A stretch of DNA of 64,000 bases, from NCBI GenBank assembly GCA_020137815.1, contig CM035359.1, positions 1,659,506 through 1,723,505 on the forward strand. The letters run 5' to 3'. Of the stretch, positions 1 to 8,151 are shown one piece after another. Under the pieces are notes generated by a model. The model was not told the origin of the DNA. It searched no databases and saw nothing but the letters and a program-made list of their open reading frames with translations. The stretch is from Hormiphora californensis. Lineage: Eukaryota; Ctenophora; Tentaculata; Cydippida; Pleurobrachiidae. How positions within the stretch are numbered: position 1 is the first letter of the stretch; each line of letters starts with the position of its first letter. Position numbers and translations under genes: made by a program.

Positions 1-721
1 TTACCGAATAACTCAAAGAGGAATCCTTGACCAACGTTCACAGAGAGGTGTGTCTCTCCCATTTTCAGATCACACGCGTCCAGAATTGCTGAAAATGTGG
101 AACGAGTTCTTAAGTATTCTTGAGGTTGACGCGACAGTTTTTGGCAGATTTGACAATCACACTAGAGCTTCACAGAAGATCTAGCAACTTATTACTCTAC
201 AAAGGGTATGATTTGGTATGTCCATGTCCATGAAAATTTTACTATGTACATACCTATTGCGAGGAGAGCGCCAAGAATCTGCATAATCCAATAAATGAAC
301 ATTCTAGTCAGGGAGATCCTTTGAACAACAAACATAGCCAGTGAGACAGCCGGGTTAAAGTGGGATCCAGAAATATCGGAGAAAATGTGGACCGTCGCCG
401 CCAGTGCTGAACAAATGGGGTGGTTTTAGTTGTTAGATTAATCTTCCAAAAAGCCAAAACAAGGCCAAGGTGGTACATCAATAATATTGTATATTATACA
501 GACAGTATCATGGCAAAGTTGTACGTACCTGCGCCAAATCCGATTGCAACGCCCAACGTTTCAGTATTATCAGTGGTTGTTGTGGTTGAGTTATCGAGAG
601 AGTGCTGAACCATGCACCCCCAGAAAATGTAGGAGAAAGTCCCAACTAACTCCGCTATGCATGATCTGTACAGTCTGCCCGATCGGCGGTCTGACGGCCT
701 TGGCAGTAGAGACCAACCCAT
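1..721 (-). CDS. Aquaporin, 5' part (three exons, runs off window)
   Basis: Integral-membrane water/glycerol channel. I see three exons on the minus strand: 721-529, 406-254 and 88-1 (open at the window edge). All have GT-AG borders and compatible phases (1, 1). Exon 1 starts with an ATG in good context (ACACCATGG) and encodes the first membrane segment with ELVGTFSYIFWG. It ends in GFGA, which continues in exon 2 as ALAATVHIFSDISGSHFNPAV; this contains the first aquaporin NPA box (HFNPAV) preceded by SG. Exon 2 carries the third helix (FIYWIMQILGALLAI). Exon 3 begins AILDACDL and reaches VNVGQGFLFELF, as expected before the second half of the channel. The second NPA box lies outside the window. 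A TTACAG just upstream of the ATG could be a 3' splice site for a 5'UTR intron. Whether the channel is water-selective or an aquaglyceroporin cannot be told from this half. Confidence 0.9.
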
Positions 722-1143
722 GGTGTGAACTGTAAGCTAGAAACTGCAGAAGTGAATTTAGTGTTTTTTGGGCTGGGATTGGCCTCGGGACCTCTTGCCA
801 GCGCTTTGATACACATTATTATACGTGTGGTCTGGACGGGCCTACTAACAGAATATTTAAGACTAGTATCATGTATACACTCAATCTATAGGAACGGAAT
901 CAAGGCGAAAGAATAGTGGGATAATATTGCAGGGATATTGGAATGTTGCAATGTTTTGGAATGTAACAGCGTGGAATGTCGTTATAGTATAACTTGTAAA
1001 ACAAATACAACGAGAAAATAGCTTGGGTATATTGAGAAGGGCAGTAGGTATACAGTCAATACACTCAGAAAGGATCATCAATTTCAGGACTAAAGTGAGA
1101 TTGTTACTTTTACTAGAGAGAGAGAGAGAGAGATAGAGAGAGA

Positions 1144-1211
<68 letters not shown>

Positions 1212-1241
1212 AGATCAAAAGGGAGATTGTTAGAATTACTA
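722..1241. other. Intergenic, with GA microsatellite
   Basis: Upstream flank of the aquaporin gene. No gene seen. It contains a (GA)n tract and ends with TTACTA (1236-1241), the left target duplication of the polymerase-bearing transposon. Confidence 0.7.
1098..1215. repeat. (GA)n microsatellite
   Basis: Nearly pure GA dinucleotide run. The long open frames across it on the complementary strand (Leu-Ser repeats) are artefacts of the repeat. Confidence 0.95.
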
Positions 1242-1545
1242 AGTAGTAGATAAAGTAGTACCGCTGTCACACCAAAAAGTGGGGTACACAAATATTGAGG
1301 GTTTTTACCTCAACATTTAGTTATGCGGAATATTTATGATCATAATGATCGAAATGATCAAAATGATTATAATCAAAATGATCACAATGATCAAAATCAT
1401 CAAAATGATTAAAATGATCGAAATGATTCTGACAGCCAAACGTACATGCGTGGGCGACTAAATAACCTGTATGTGTGGGTTTAACTCAACCTTAATTTTC
1501 CCGATCGGCAGATTCTGACAGCCAAACGGTAATGTGTGGGTTTAA
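1242..1545 (+). repeat. Left terminal inverted repeat of the Polinton-like element
   Basis: Starts AGTAGTAGATAAAGTAGTAC and matches the reverse complement of the right end almost base for base for the first ~200 bp, then with small indels to about 1545. It contains a GATC-rich segment (1330-1430) and copies of TGACAGCCAAACG. Confidence 0.88.
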
Positions 1546-1682
1546 CCCATACTTTAAGCATGCGTGGGCTCTTAGCCGCTTAGCGAACACTGATAGACAA
1601 ATACGGATAACTGCTATAGTTACTCACTTTTCGATACTACTGATTTACTTGTGTTACACTTTTTGTTGCTCAAGATTTCAAC

Positions 1683-4600
1683 ATGCCTTGTAAAAAGCCC
1701 TACTCCAATAACCGAAATAAACAATTGAACTGTCCAACGTGTAACAAGTCAGTAAGATCCGATAAAATAGGCCGGCACCTGTTGACACACAACGTATCTA
1801 AAGAGTGTCGGTTTTGCAAAAAATATATTCGAGAGGATCGACTAGTGCGACACGAAACACTGTGCCAAGCCAAAGTTGATGAAAGTGTCTGTGATCGTTC
1901 TACAGGAGTACATGAGCATTCCAGCGAGAGCCTCCCACAATGTACGTCGGTGTCAGGATTCTTCCGTTCGTATGACCTGGCAGTGGGAAACAGTGTTGAC
2001 TACGATCAAATAATTGAGGATACCTGCTCCGCTGCAAAACCAATCATCAAAGAGTCGGTTAGGAGACACCCAATAAAGGCTCAACTCTCTATCTCGATAT
2101 CATTTTATAAGGACGTTGATGGACAACGTAACGCTTCGGAAAAGGTTTTTCGATCTCAATGTGAACCAGTGATAGCAGGGGACAATATTGACGAGTTCCT
2201 CAAACGAGCGTCCGTCATTATTCGACATGGAGTTGAAGTCTACGAGAGGTATGGAAGTGGATGGATATTCGACGGTCATCAGGCTTCAAAACTTGAGCTG
2301 GCAAAGTACTCGCCCTTGTCAGCTTCTGGATTCGTCAGACTACCAAAGATCCTAAGAGACATGAAATCTCTGTTAAACGTCCAGTCAAAAGACAACAAAT
2401 GTTTCCTATATTGCATTCTGGCTCACCTATTCCCTGTCAAGACAAGTCAAGATAGACATACTAAGTATCTCATACATGAGGATAAAGTGGCTATGGGGGA
2501 TGTCCAATTTCCAGTCAAACTAAAGGACATTCCCAAAATCGAGAAATTGAACAACTTCTCTATCTCTGTTTTTCAATGGTGTCGTCCGGATTTCGAGAAA
2601 GGAGAAACTGAGTGTGTCATCCCACTGAAACATGGATCTGGTAATGGTACCCGAATCGACTTGCTATATGTCGAGGACGAGTACACCTCCCACTACCTAC
2701 TCATCAAGGACTTCAACAGCTTCATGCGACATAGAACAAAGTACCACAATACGATGTTTTACTGTCGAAAGTGTCTCCATGGCTTTGTGTCGGAAAATAA
2801 ACAGAAGTTGCACAGTGAGTTATGTAATCAGGGTATCAATCAGGTAACCGTGATGCCAAAACCTGGTTTTATCGAATTCGAAGCAACGCACAAACAAGAT
2901 GAGAAGCTGTTTCGTATTTACTACGACTTCGAATGTCTTACAGTTCCTTACAGCACATGCGTACCATCTGGTTCTTCTACAACAAAGGTTCAGAAACATG
3001 TCCCTTGTGCCTTTGCTATTGTTGCAGTGTCAAAGTTTCCAGAATTCAACGAACCTCCCGTGGTATTTAGCGATGCTGATCCACTGGTTGTTACCCAGAA
3101 GTTTACATCGGAGTTATCTCGCATCCATGATAACATGATGAAATGCTACGAGGAAAACCAACACCCAATCAATATGACGAAAGAAGATGAAAAGGTTTTC
3201 AAGTCTTCCAAAACGTGTCACATCTGCAAAAAGGAGTTGTGTTGGGGGTCGGATACTAACTATCCAGTCCGGGACCATGACCACACAAGGAAACATGACA
3301 ACTTTCGAGGAGCGGCTTGCAACTCGTGTAACAGGAGTTATTTCAACCGTAGCAGAAGAATTCCAGCTTTCGCCCACAATATGAAAGGTTATGATCTAAA
3401 CCTGTTTATTAGAGACTTGGTTAAAAGCTGTGAGGAGGAAAGTGACGATGAAGAAAAGAAATCGGGTGGAAAGTCTAATATCAGTTTAATCCCTGAAAAT
3501 CTGGAGAAAATTAAGGCAGTTTTCACAGAAAAGTTTACATTCTTGGATAGCTTTGCCTTCCTTTCAACTTCTTTGGATAAACTTGCGAAAAACCTGAAAA
3601 CATCCGGAATTGACAAGTTTTCTCACCTGAAACAACAATTCCCGGAGCACTATGAACTGCTAGCTGACAAAGGAGTATTTTTCTACGACTATGCATCCTC
3701 GTTCGGAGTTTTTGATGAAAAAGAACTACCGCCAAAAGAGTGCTTCTACAGTCAGCTAACTGAGTCAAACATAAGTAACGATGATTATGAACGTGCTCAA
3801 AGGGTCTTTAAAGAAACTGGATGCAAAAACTTGCTGGACTACATGCGTCTCTATGTTCTAACGGACACTCTGCAACTCTGTGACATCTTCGAGAACTTTA
3901 GAGAGCTGTGTCTTAGTTCCCACTATCTCGACCCTTGTCATTATCTAAGTCTCCCTGCATTTGCTTGGGATGCGATGCTACGTATGACAAGAGTCAAGCT
4001 TGAGGTTCTTACCGATGTCGAAATGTATACATTTGTCGAGCAGGGTCTAAGAGGAGGAGTCACCACGGTTAATCATCGCCACTTCAAAGCGAACAACAAA
4101 TATCTGGAGGATTTTGACCCTAAAAACCCGTCGTCATTTATTCATTATATTGATGCGAACAATTTGTACGGGGCAGCAATGATGAATAAGATGCCCACAA
4201 AGAACTTCCGGTGGCTCGAAGAGGAAGAAATTGATTCGTTTGACGTTCTTTCCACAAGTGCAGATAGAGACAAGTGCTACATTTTGGAAGTTGATTTGGA
4301 GTATCCCGAAGCTCTCCATGACTACCACACAGATTTCCCCTTGGCAGTTGAAGGGAAACAAATAAACGAGGCCCAACTTTCAGACTACAACAGGCAGTTT
4401 CTGGAACAGCATGGTGAGACGTTTACAGCCTCCAAAAAGTTAGTTCCGGATCTTCATCACAAGATCAAATACACTTGCTCGCTAAAGAACCTGCAGCTCT
4501 TTCTCCGGCATGGTTTGGTGTTAAAAAAGATCCACCGTATTCTTGTAGCAGATCAAGAGGATTTTATGACAGAATACATTCGTTTCAACTCTGCTAAACG

Positions 4601-5504
4601 CCAACAGGCAAGTGACGATTTTGCGAAAGACTTCTGGAAACTATGTAACAATTCCGTTTATGGGAAGTTCATTGAGTCGGTTAGAAACAGAACTGATGTC
4701 AAGGTAGTCACCGATGAGAGGATGGCCCTAAAATTAACCTCCAAGCCACAGTATCTGGGAATGCATAGACTAGACGATGATATAGCTCTGGTGCAGTGTA
4801 CCAAAACAAAGATCGTACTCAATAAACCGATTACGTGTGGTTTTATGGTCCTGGAACATGCAAAACATATCATGTACAGTTTCTGGTACGATGTGCTTAA
4901 ACCTCTATATGGTGAAAAAATTAAACTCGTGCTGAGTGATACCGACTCTTTTGTGTATGCTGTCTACACGGATGATGGATATGCCGATTTACACCAGATG
5001 AAGGACCTTATGGATTTGGCTGGATACCACCCTGACTCTGTACTTGGACCGTTCAGGGAGTTAGAGAACAAAAAGGTACCGGGAAAATTCTCGGATGAGA
5101 TGCCGACAGCTATCATTCGGGAAGTTGTGGCCCTAAAACCAAAGATGTACTCCATCTCTACCAAACAACTCATCTGTTCCCAACTGTACAAAGACCCATC
5201 TCACACTTGTTCTCCCGAGTGCGAAATTGGTCATTCTGCAAGAGCAAAAGGAGTATCCAGTACAGCGAAGAAACGTATTACCCATGAGGATTACATCCAA
5301 ACTTTACGGACTAGAGGAACTACGATGACTAAAAGTAGAGCGATAAGGACTCTAAATAATGAATTGTATAGCGTTGAAATTTGTAAGAGGGGTTTGTCGG
5401 CATTTGACGACAAAAAGTTTATTTTAGAGGATGGTATTAGTACACTTAGTTACGGCCATTACAAGTTGACACTTGCAGATCACAGTCAGGCTTCATGCGT
5501 GTGA
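1683..5504 (+). CDS. Protein-primed-type family B DNA polymerase with HNH/endonuclease VII insert
   Basis: Predicted replicative polymerase of the transposon (1273 aa). Seen in order: two CxxC...HxxxH/C-type zinc-finger-like units (residues ~17-60). 3'-5' exonuclease motif Exo I as YYDFEC (~410). A recombination-endonuclease-VII-like HNH module (~512-550: CxxC, VRDHDH, RGAACNSCN). Exo II as FAHNMKGYDLNLF (~562-575) and Exo III around YVLTDTLQLCD (~724). Palm motif A as YIDANNLYG (~820), motif B KLCNNSVYG (~988) and motif C SDTDSF (~1084). The DxNNLYG/KxxNNSxYG/DTDS set fits the DNA_pol_B_2 (protein-primed) group of Polintons, linear plasmids and adenoviruses. All catalytic acidic residues appear intact and the frame is open throughout, so the copy may be recent. 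The start is the first ATG after an in-frame stop region and fits the zinc-finger N-terminus. Confidence 0.92.
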   Translation: MPCKKPYSNNRNKQLNCPTCNKSVRSDKIGRHLLTHNVSKECRFCKKYIREDRLVRHETLCQAKVDESVCDRSTGVHEHSSESLPQCTSVSGFFRSYDLAVGNSVDYDQIIEDTCSAAKPIIKESVRRHPIKAQLSISISFYKDVDGQRNASEKVFRSQCEPVIAGDNIDEFLKRASVIIRHGVEVYERYGSGWIFDGHQASKLELAKYSPLSASGFVRLPKILRDMKSLLNVQSKDNKCFLYCILAHLFPVKTSQDRHTKYLIHEDKVAMGDVQFPVKLKDIPKIEKLNNFSISVFQWCRPDFEKGETECVIPLKHGSGNGTRIDLLYVEDEYTSHYLLIKDFNSFMRHRTKYHNTMFYCRKCLHGFVSENKQKLHSELCNQGINQVTVMPKPGFIEFEATHKQDEKLFRIYYDFECLTVPYSTCVPSGSSTTKVQKHVPCAFAIVAVSKFPEFNEPPVVFSDADPLVVTQKFTSELSRIHDNMMKCYEENQHPINMTKEDEKVFKSSKTCHICKKELCWGSDTNYPVRDHDHTRKHDNFRGAACNSCNRSYFNRSRRIPAFAHNMKGYDLNLFIRDLVKSCEEESDDEEKKSGGKSNISLIPENLEKIKAVFTEKFTFLDSFAFLSTSLDKLAKNLKTSGIDKFSHLKQQFPEHYELLADKGVFFYDYASSFGVFDEKELPPKECFYSQLTESNISNDDYERAQRVFKETGCKNLLDYMRLYVLTDTLQLCDIFENFRELCLSSHYLDPCHYLSLPAFAWDAMLRMTRVKLEVLTDVEMYTFVEQGLRGGVTTVNHRHFKANNKYLEDFDPKNPSSFIHYIDANNLYGAAMMNKMPTKNFRWLEEEEIDSFDVLSTSADRDKCYILEVDLEYPEALHDYHTDFPLAVEGKQINEAQLSDYNRQFLEQHGETFTASKKLVPDLHHKIKYTCSLKNLQLFLRHGLVLKKIHRILVADQEDFMTEYIRFNSAKRQQASDDFAKDFWKLCNNSVYGKFIESVRNRTDVKVVTDERMALKLTSKPQYLGMHRLDDDIALVQCTKTKIVLNKPITCGFMVLEHAKHIMYSFWYDVLKPLYGEKIKLVLSDTDSFVYAVYTDDGYADLHQMKDLMDLAGYHPDSVLGPFRELENKKVPGKFSDEMPTAIIREVVALKPKMYSISTKQLICSQLYKDPSHTCSPECEIGHSARAKGVSSTAKKRITHEDYIQTLRTRGTTMTKSRAIRTLNNELYSVEICKRGLSAFDDKKFILEDGISTLSYGHYKLTLADHSQASCV

Positions 5505-5639
5505 TTAACACTGGCCAGGCTTGTACCGTTTTGTGAAAGATGGGTTTAGTGTGTAGTGTGACAAGAATGTAGAAAATTGTAATTAATATTGCCATTTCTT
5601 TTATGTAAAAAACTACTTGTTTAAACCTTTGTAAAAAAA

Positions 5640-5690
5640 CACACCCTATATAAATGCATCATCAGTTGGTTTTAGTCATTTCACAATGTA
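5640..5690 (+). promoter_or_regulatory. Probable TATA promoter of the zinc-finger gene
   Basis: CTATATAAATG (about 5647-5657) lies ~30 bp upstream of the ATG at 5686, in the 180 bp gap after the polymerase stop. This suggests the second gene has its own promoter and a very short leader. Inference from spacing only. Confidence 0.45.
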
Positions 5691-6234
5691 TTCGAATTGC
5701 TGCGGTCAAACATTCTCGTCCAGAAAAAAACTTTTAGTTCACCACACGAAGTTTCATGGAGGTGTCTCATGCTACATTTGCAAAAAGAAGTTTTCGTCCT
5801 TTAAGAGTTTGGCTTCACATAGATACAGGTATCATAAGAAATCGTCGAATCAAAACTCCATGGATAACCAGTCAATCGACTCCAACGACTCCTTACAAAA
5901 CACTGACAGAAATATAAATCTTACGAGCTTGGGTAGTCATAAACACAGCGAGCATAAAAAGACATTGAAGCAGATTGCAGACTCCAAACATATACGATCC
6001 ATGGATACCGACGACTCCGAGAGGGGATCTGTCTTGTCAGACTATTCTATTGATTTGGATGTTCCAATTGATGAGTCATATAACTCGAATTCATACTCGG
6101 ACAGTTCATATTCATCTATCCATTCCATGGATTCCGATGACGGCCTCCAATCTCTAACCGATGAAGAATACGAGTTGTCTGATTGTTCTTCTCATATGGA
6201 TGAATCAACTGATGAGTCAGATCTTTCAGATTAA
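5686..6234 (+). CDS. Small C2H2 zinc-finger protein with acidic Ser/Asp tail
   Basis: 182 aa; second gene of the Polinton-like element, 181 bp downstream of the polymerase on the same strand. Residues 1-52 hold two C2H2-like fingers (CCGQTF...HHTKFH and CYICKKKF...HRYRYH). The remainder is disordered and Ser/Asp-rich, with a thrice-repeated S-M-D-x-D/N-D/Q motif (SMDNQS, SMDTDD, SMDSDD) and an acidic C-terminus. No match to a named Polinton gene is recognised. Possible roles are a DNA-binding regulator or a replication accessory protein. Finger binding to the terminal repeats would be one hypothesis. Confidence 0.75.
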   Translation: MYSNCCGQTFSSRKKLLVHHTKFHGGVSCYICKKKFSSFKSLASHRYRYHKKSSNQNSMDNQSIDSNDSLQNTDRNINLTSLGSHKHSEHKKTLKQIADSKHIRSMDTDDSERGSVLSDYSIDLDVPIDESYNSNSYSDSSYSSIHSMDSDDGLQSLTDEEYELSDCSSHMDESTDESDLSD

Positions 6235-6356
6235 TATATTTTTAGCGTAGAGTTATAGAAGTGTTACAGAGACTACATAATTTTGAAAAATGACTTTTGT
6301 CAGCTGAAACTATTTATCCCTGCAAATATGCGTTTAATTCTTGTAGTTATTCATTA

Positions 6357-6528
6357 CAGTCGGACCCCGATTTAGGGCCCCCCGATTTAGTGGCACCCCG
6401 ATTTAGGGACAGGATTTTTTTCCCCCGATATAGGAAATTAACCTTATTTGACCCCGATTTAGTGGACACCCCGATTTAGTGGACAAGAGCCTTTCCCCCG
6501 AGGGTGTCCCTAAATCGGGGTCCGACTG
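6357..6528. mobile_element. Pogo-like MITE (CAGTCGGACCCCGATTTA family), copy 1
   Basis: Begins CAGTCGGACCCCGATTTA and ends TAAATCGGGGTCCGACTG, flanked by TA on both sides. Its inside is built of repeated CCCCGATTTAGTGG-type words. The TIR sequence and TA duplication resemble Tc1/mariner-superfamily pogo/Tigger ends. It is nested inside the Polinton-like element, in the non-coding part. The same family recurs at 28236, 30811, 52390, 54193, 59785 and 62026. Confidence 0.85.
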
Positions 6529-6532
6529 TATT

Positions 6533-7330
6533 ATGATAACTATGATTATTTTGATCATTATTATCATTATTTTTGATCATTTAATCATTTTGATCATTAT
6601 GATTTTAATGACCATCATTTTTGATCATTTTGATCATCATTTTGACTTTAATGACCAACATTTTTGATCATTTTGATCATTATTATCATTATTTTTGATC
6701 AATATTTTGATCATTATTTTTGATCATTTTGATCATTTTGATCATTATGATTTTAATGACCATCATTTTTGATCATTTTGATCATCATTTTGACTTTAAT
6801 GACCAACATTTTTGATCATTTTGATCATTATTATCATTATTTTTGATCATTATGATCATTATTATCATTATTTTTGATCATTATGATCATTATTTTTGAT
6901 CATTTTAATCATTATTCAGATCATTTTGATCATTTTTGATCCAAGAGTTGTCATATCTTTTTACTTTCATATGATCCATATGATTCATATGATTTCATAT
7001 GATTTCACGACATAATATATATAATAATATATATCAAAAATAATCCGGATTTTTGATCATTTCGATCATTTTGATCACCATTCTTGATCATTTTGATCAT
7101 AATTTTGATCATTTTGATCATAATGATTTTAATGACCATCATTTTTGATCATTTTGACTTTAATGACCAACATTTTTGATCATTTTGATCATTATGATCA
7201 TCATTTTTGATCATTTTGATTTTAATGGCCATCATTTTTGATCATTTTAATCATTATTTTTGATCAACATTTTGATCATTTTGATCATTTCGATCATTTT
7301 GTTCATCATTTTGATCATTATGATCTATGA
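6533..7330. repeat. ATTTTGATC-type satellite array inside the transposon
   Basis: About 800 bp built from variants of ATCATTTTGATC with interspersed ATTTTTGATCATT and GACTTTAATGACCA words, AT-rich and full of GATC palindromes. The same words occur in both terminal repeats (1330-1430 and 7965-8060), so the array seems to belong to the element. Confidence 0.9.
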
Positions 7331-7710
7331 TATCCCACAGTTTGTCCATATCTTTTAAAAAACCTTTTTTTTATTTTTATATGATCCATATGCTTCATAT
7401 TATTTCACGCAAATCATATGAATCATATGAATCAATTAATCCGGATTTCAATTAATTAATCCGGATTTCATACACACATTGAAATTTCAAGTGACCTGTA
7501 TATTTCCCATGTTTCACTTATTACACTTAGACACTTTGATATAAAACGAGGTATAGTTAGGTGCAGTTATACACATAGTACAAACTTGAGATGACGCCCG
7601 TGTTTTACTTTCATATGATCCATATGATTCATATGATTTCACGCAAATCATATGAATCATATGAATCAATTAATCCAGATTTCAATCAATTAATCCGGAT
7701 TTCATGCTCA
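6955..7710. repeat. CATATGATC / AATTAATCCGGATTT repeats
   Basis: Two long copies (about 7371-7470 and 7606-7705) and a partial one near 6960 of a unit containing TCATATGATCCATATG, a reverse-complement partner ATCATATGAATCATATG, and AATTAATCCGGATTTCA. Each unit is itself imperfectly palindromic. Confidence 0.8.
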
Positions 7711-7714
7711 CAAT

Positions 7715-7737
7715 GACCTCCCCCGTTGGGGGAGGTC
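7715..7737. repeat. Perfect GC-rich stem-loop
   Basis: GACCTCCCCC-GTT-GGGGGAGGTC: a 10-bp perfect stem with a 3-nt loop in otherwise AT-rich DNA near the right end of the Polinton-like element. Function unknown. Confidence 0.75.
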
Positions 7738-7814
7738 TTTGAATCTGCTGCATGTACCACATGTGCTGCATATGCAGCAGACTCATTCGCCCCACCATGT
7801 TACCCGGTGGAGCG

Positions 7815-8151
7815 GGTATTGGGTTGAGTTAAACTCACACATGCAGTTTATTTAGTCACCCACGCATGTACGTTTGGCTGTCAGAGCAGAATCTGCCGAT
7901 CGAGAAAATTAAACCCACACATGCAGGTTATTTGGTCGCCCACGCATGCACGTTTGGCTGTCAGAATCATTTCGATCATTTTAATCATTTTGATGATTTT
8001 GATCATTGTGATCATTTTGATTATAATCATTTTGATCATTTCGATCATTATGATCATAAATATTCCGCATAACTAAATGTTGAGGTAAAAACCCTCAATA
8101 TTTGTGTACCCCACTTTTTGGTGTGACAGCGGTACTACTTTATCTACTACT
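7815..8151 (-). repeat. Right terminal inverted repeat of the Polinton-like element
   Basis: Reverse complement of the left end. The outer ~200 bp (GATC-rich block, GGGGTACACAAATATTGAGG word) is nearly identical. The inner part has a second copy of the TGACAGCCAAACGT...CATGCGTGGG word. It ends CTACTACT, followed by the TTACTA duplication. Confidence 0.88.

Larger units (their letters stand above)
1242..8151 (+). mobile_element. Polinton-like DNA transposon, polymerase-bearing, no integrase
   Basis: A 6910 bp element bounded by the 6-bp direct repeat TTACTA (1236-1241 and 8152-8157). Its termini start 5'-AG and end CT-3'. The ends are inverted repeats of about 300 bp. A 6-bp target duplication, AG...CT termini and a protein-primed-type polymerase B are the hallmarks of Maverick/Polinton elements. 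Typical Polintons are 15-20 kb and also carry a retroviral-type integrase, packaging ATPase, protease and capsid genes. None of these is present, and there is no room for them. Two genes are on the plus strand: polymerase (1683-5504) and a C2H2 acidic protein (5686-6234). The 3' third is a long array of ATTTTGATC-type repeats. I infer a derivative that copies its own DNA but depends on an integrase in trans. Confidence 0.85.
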
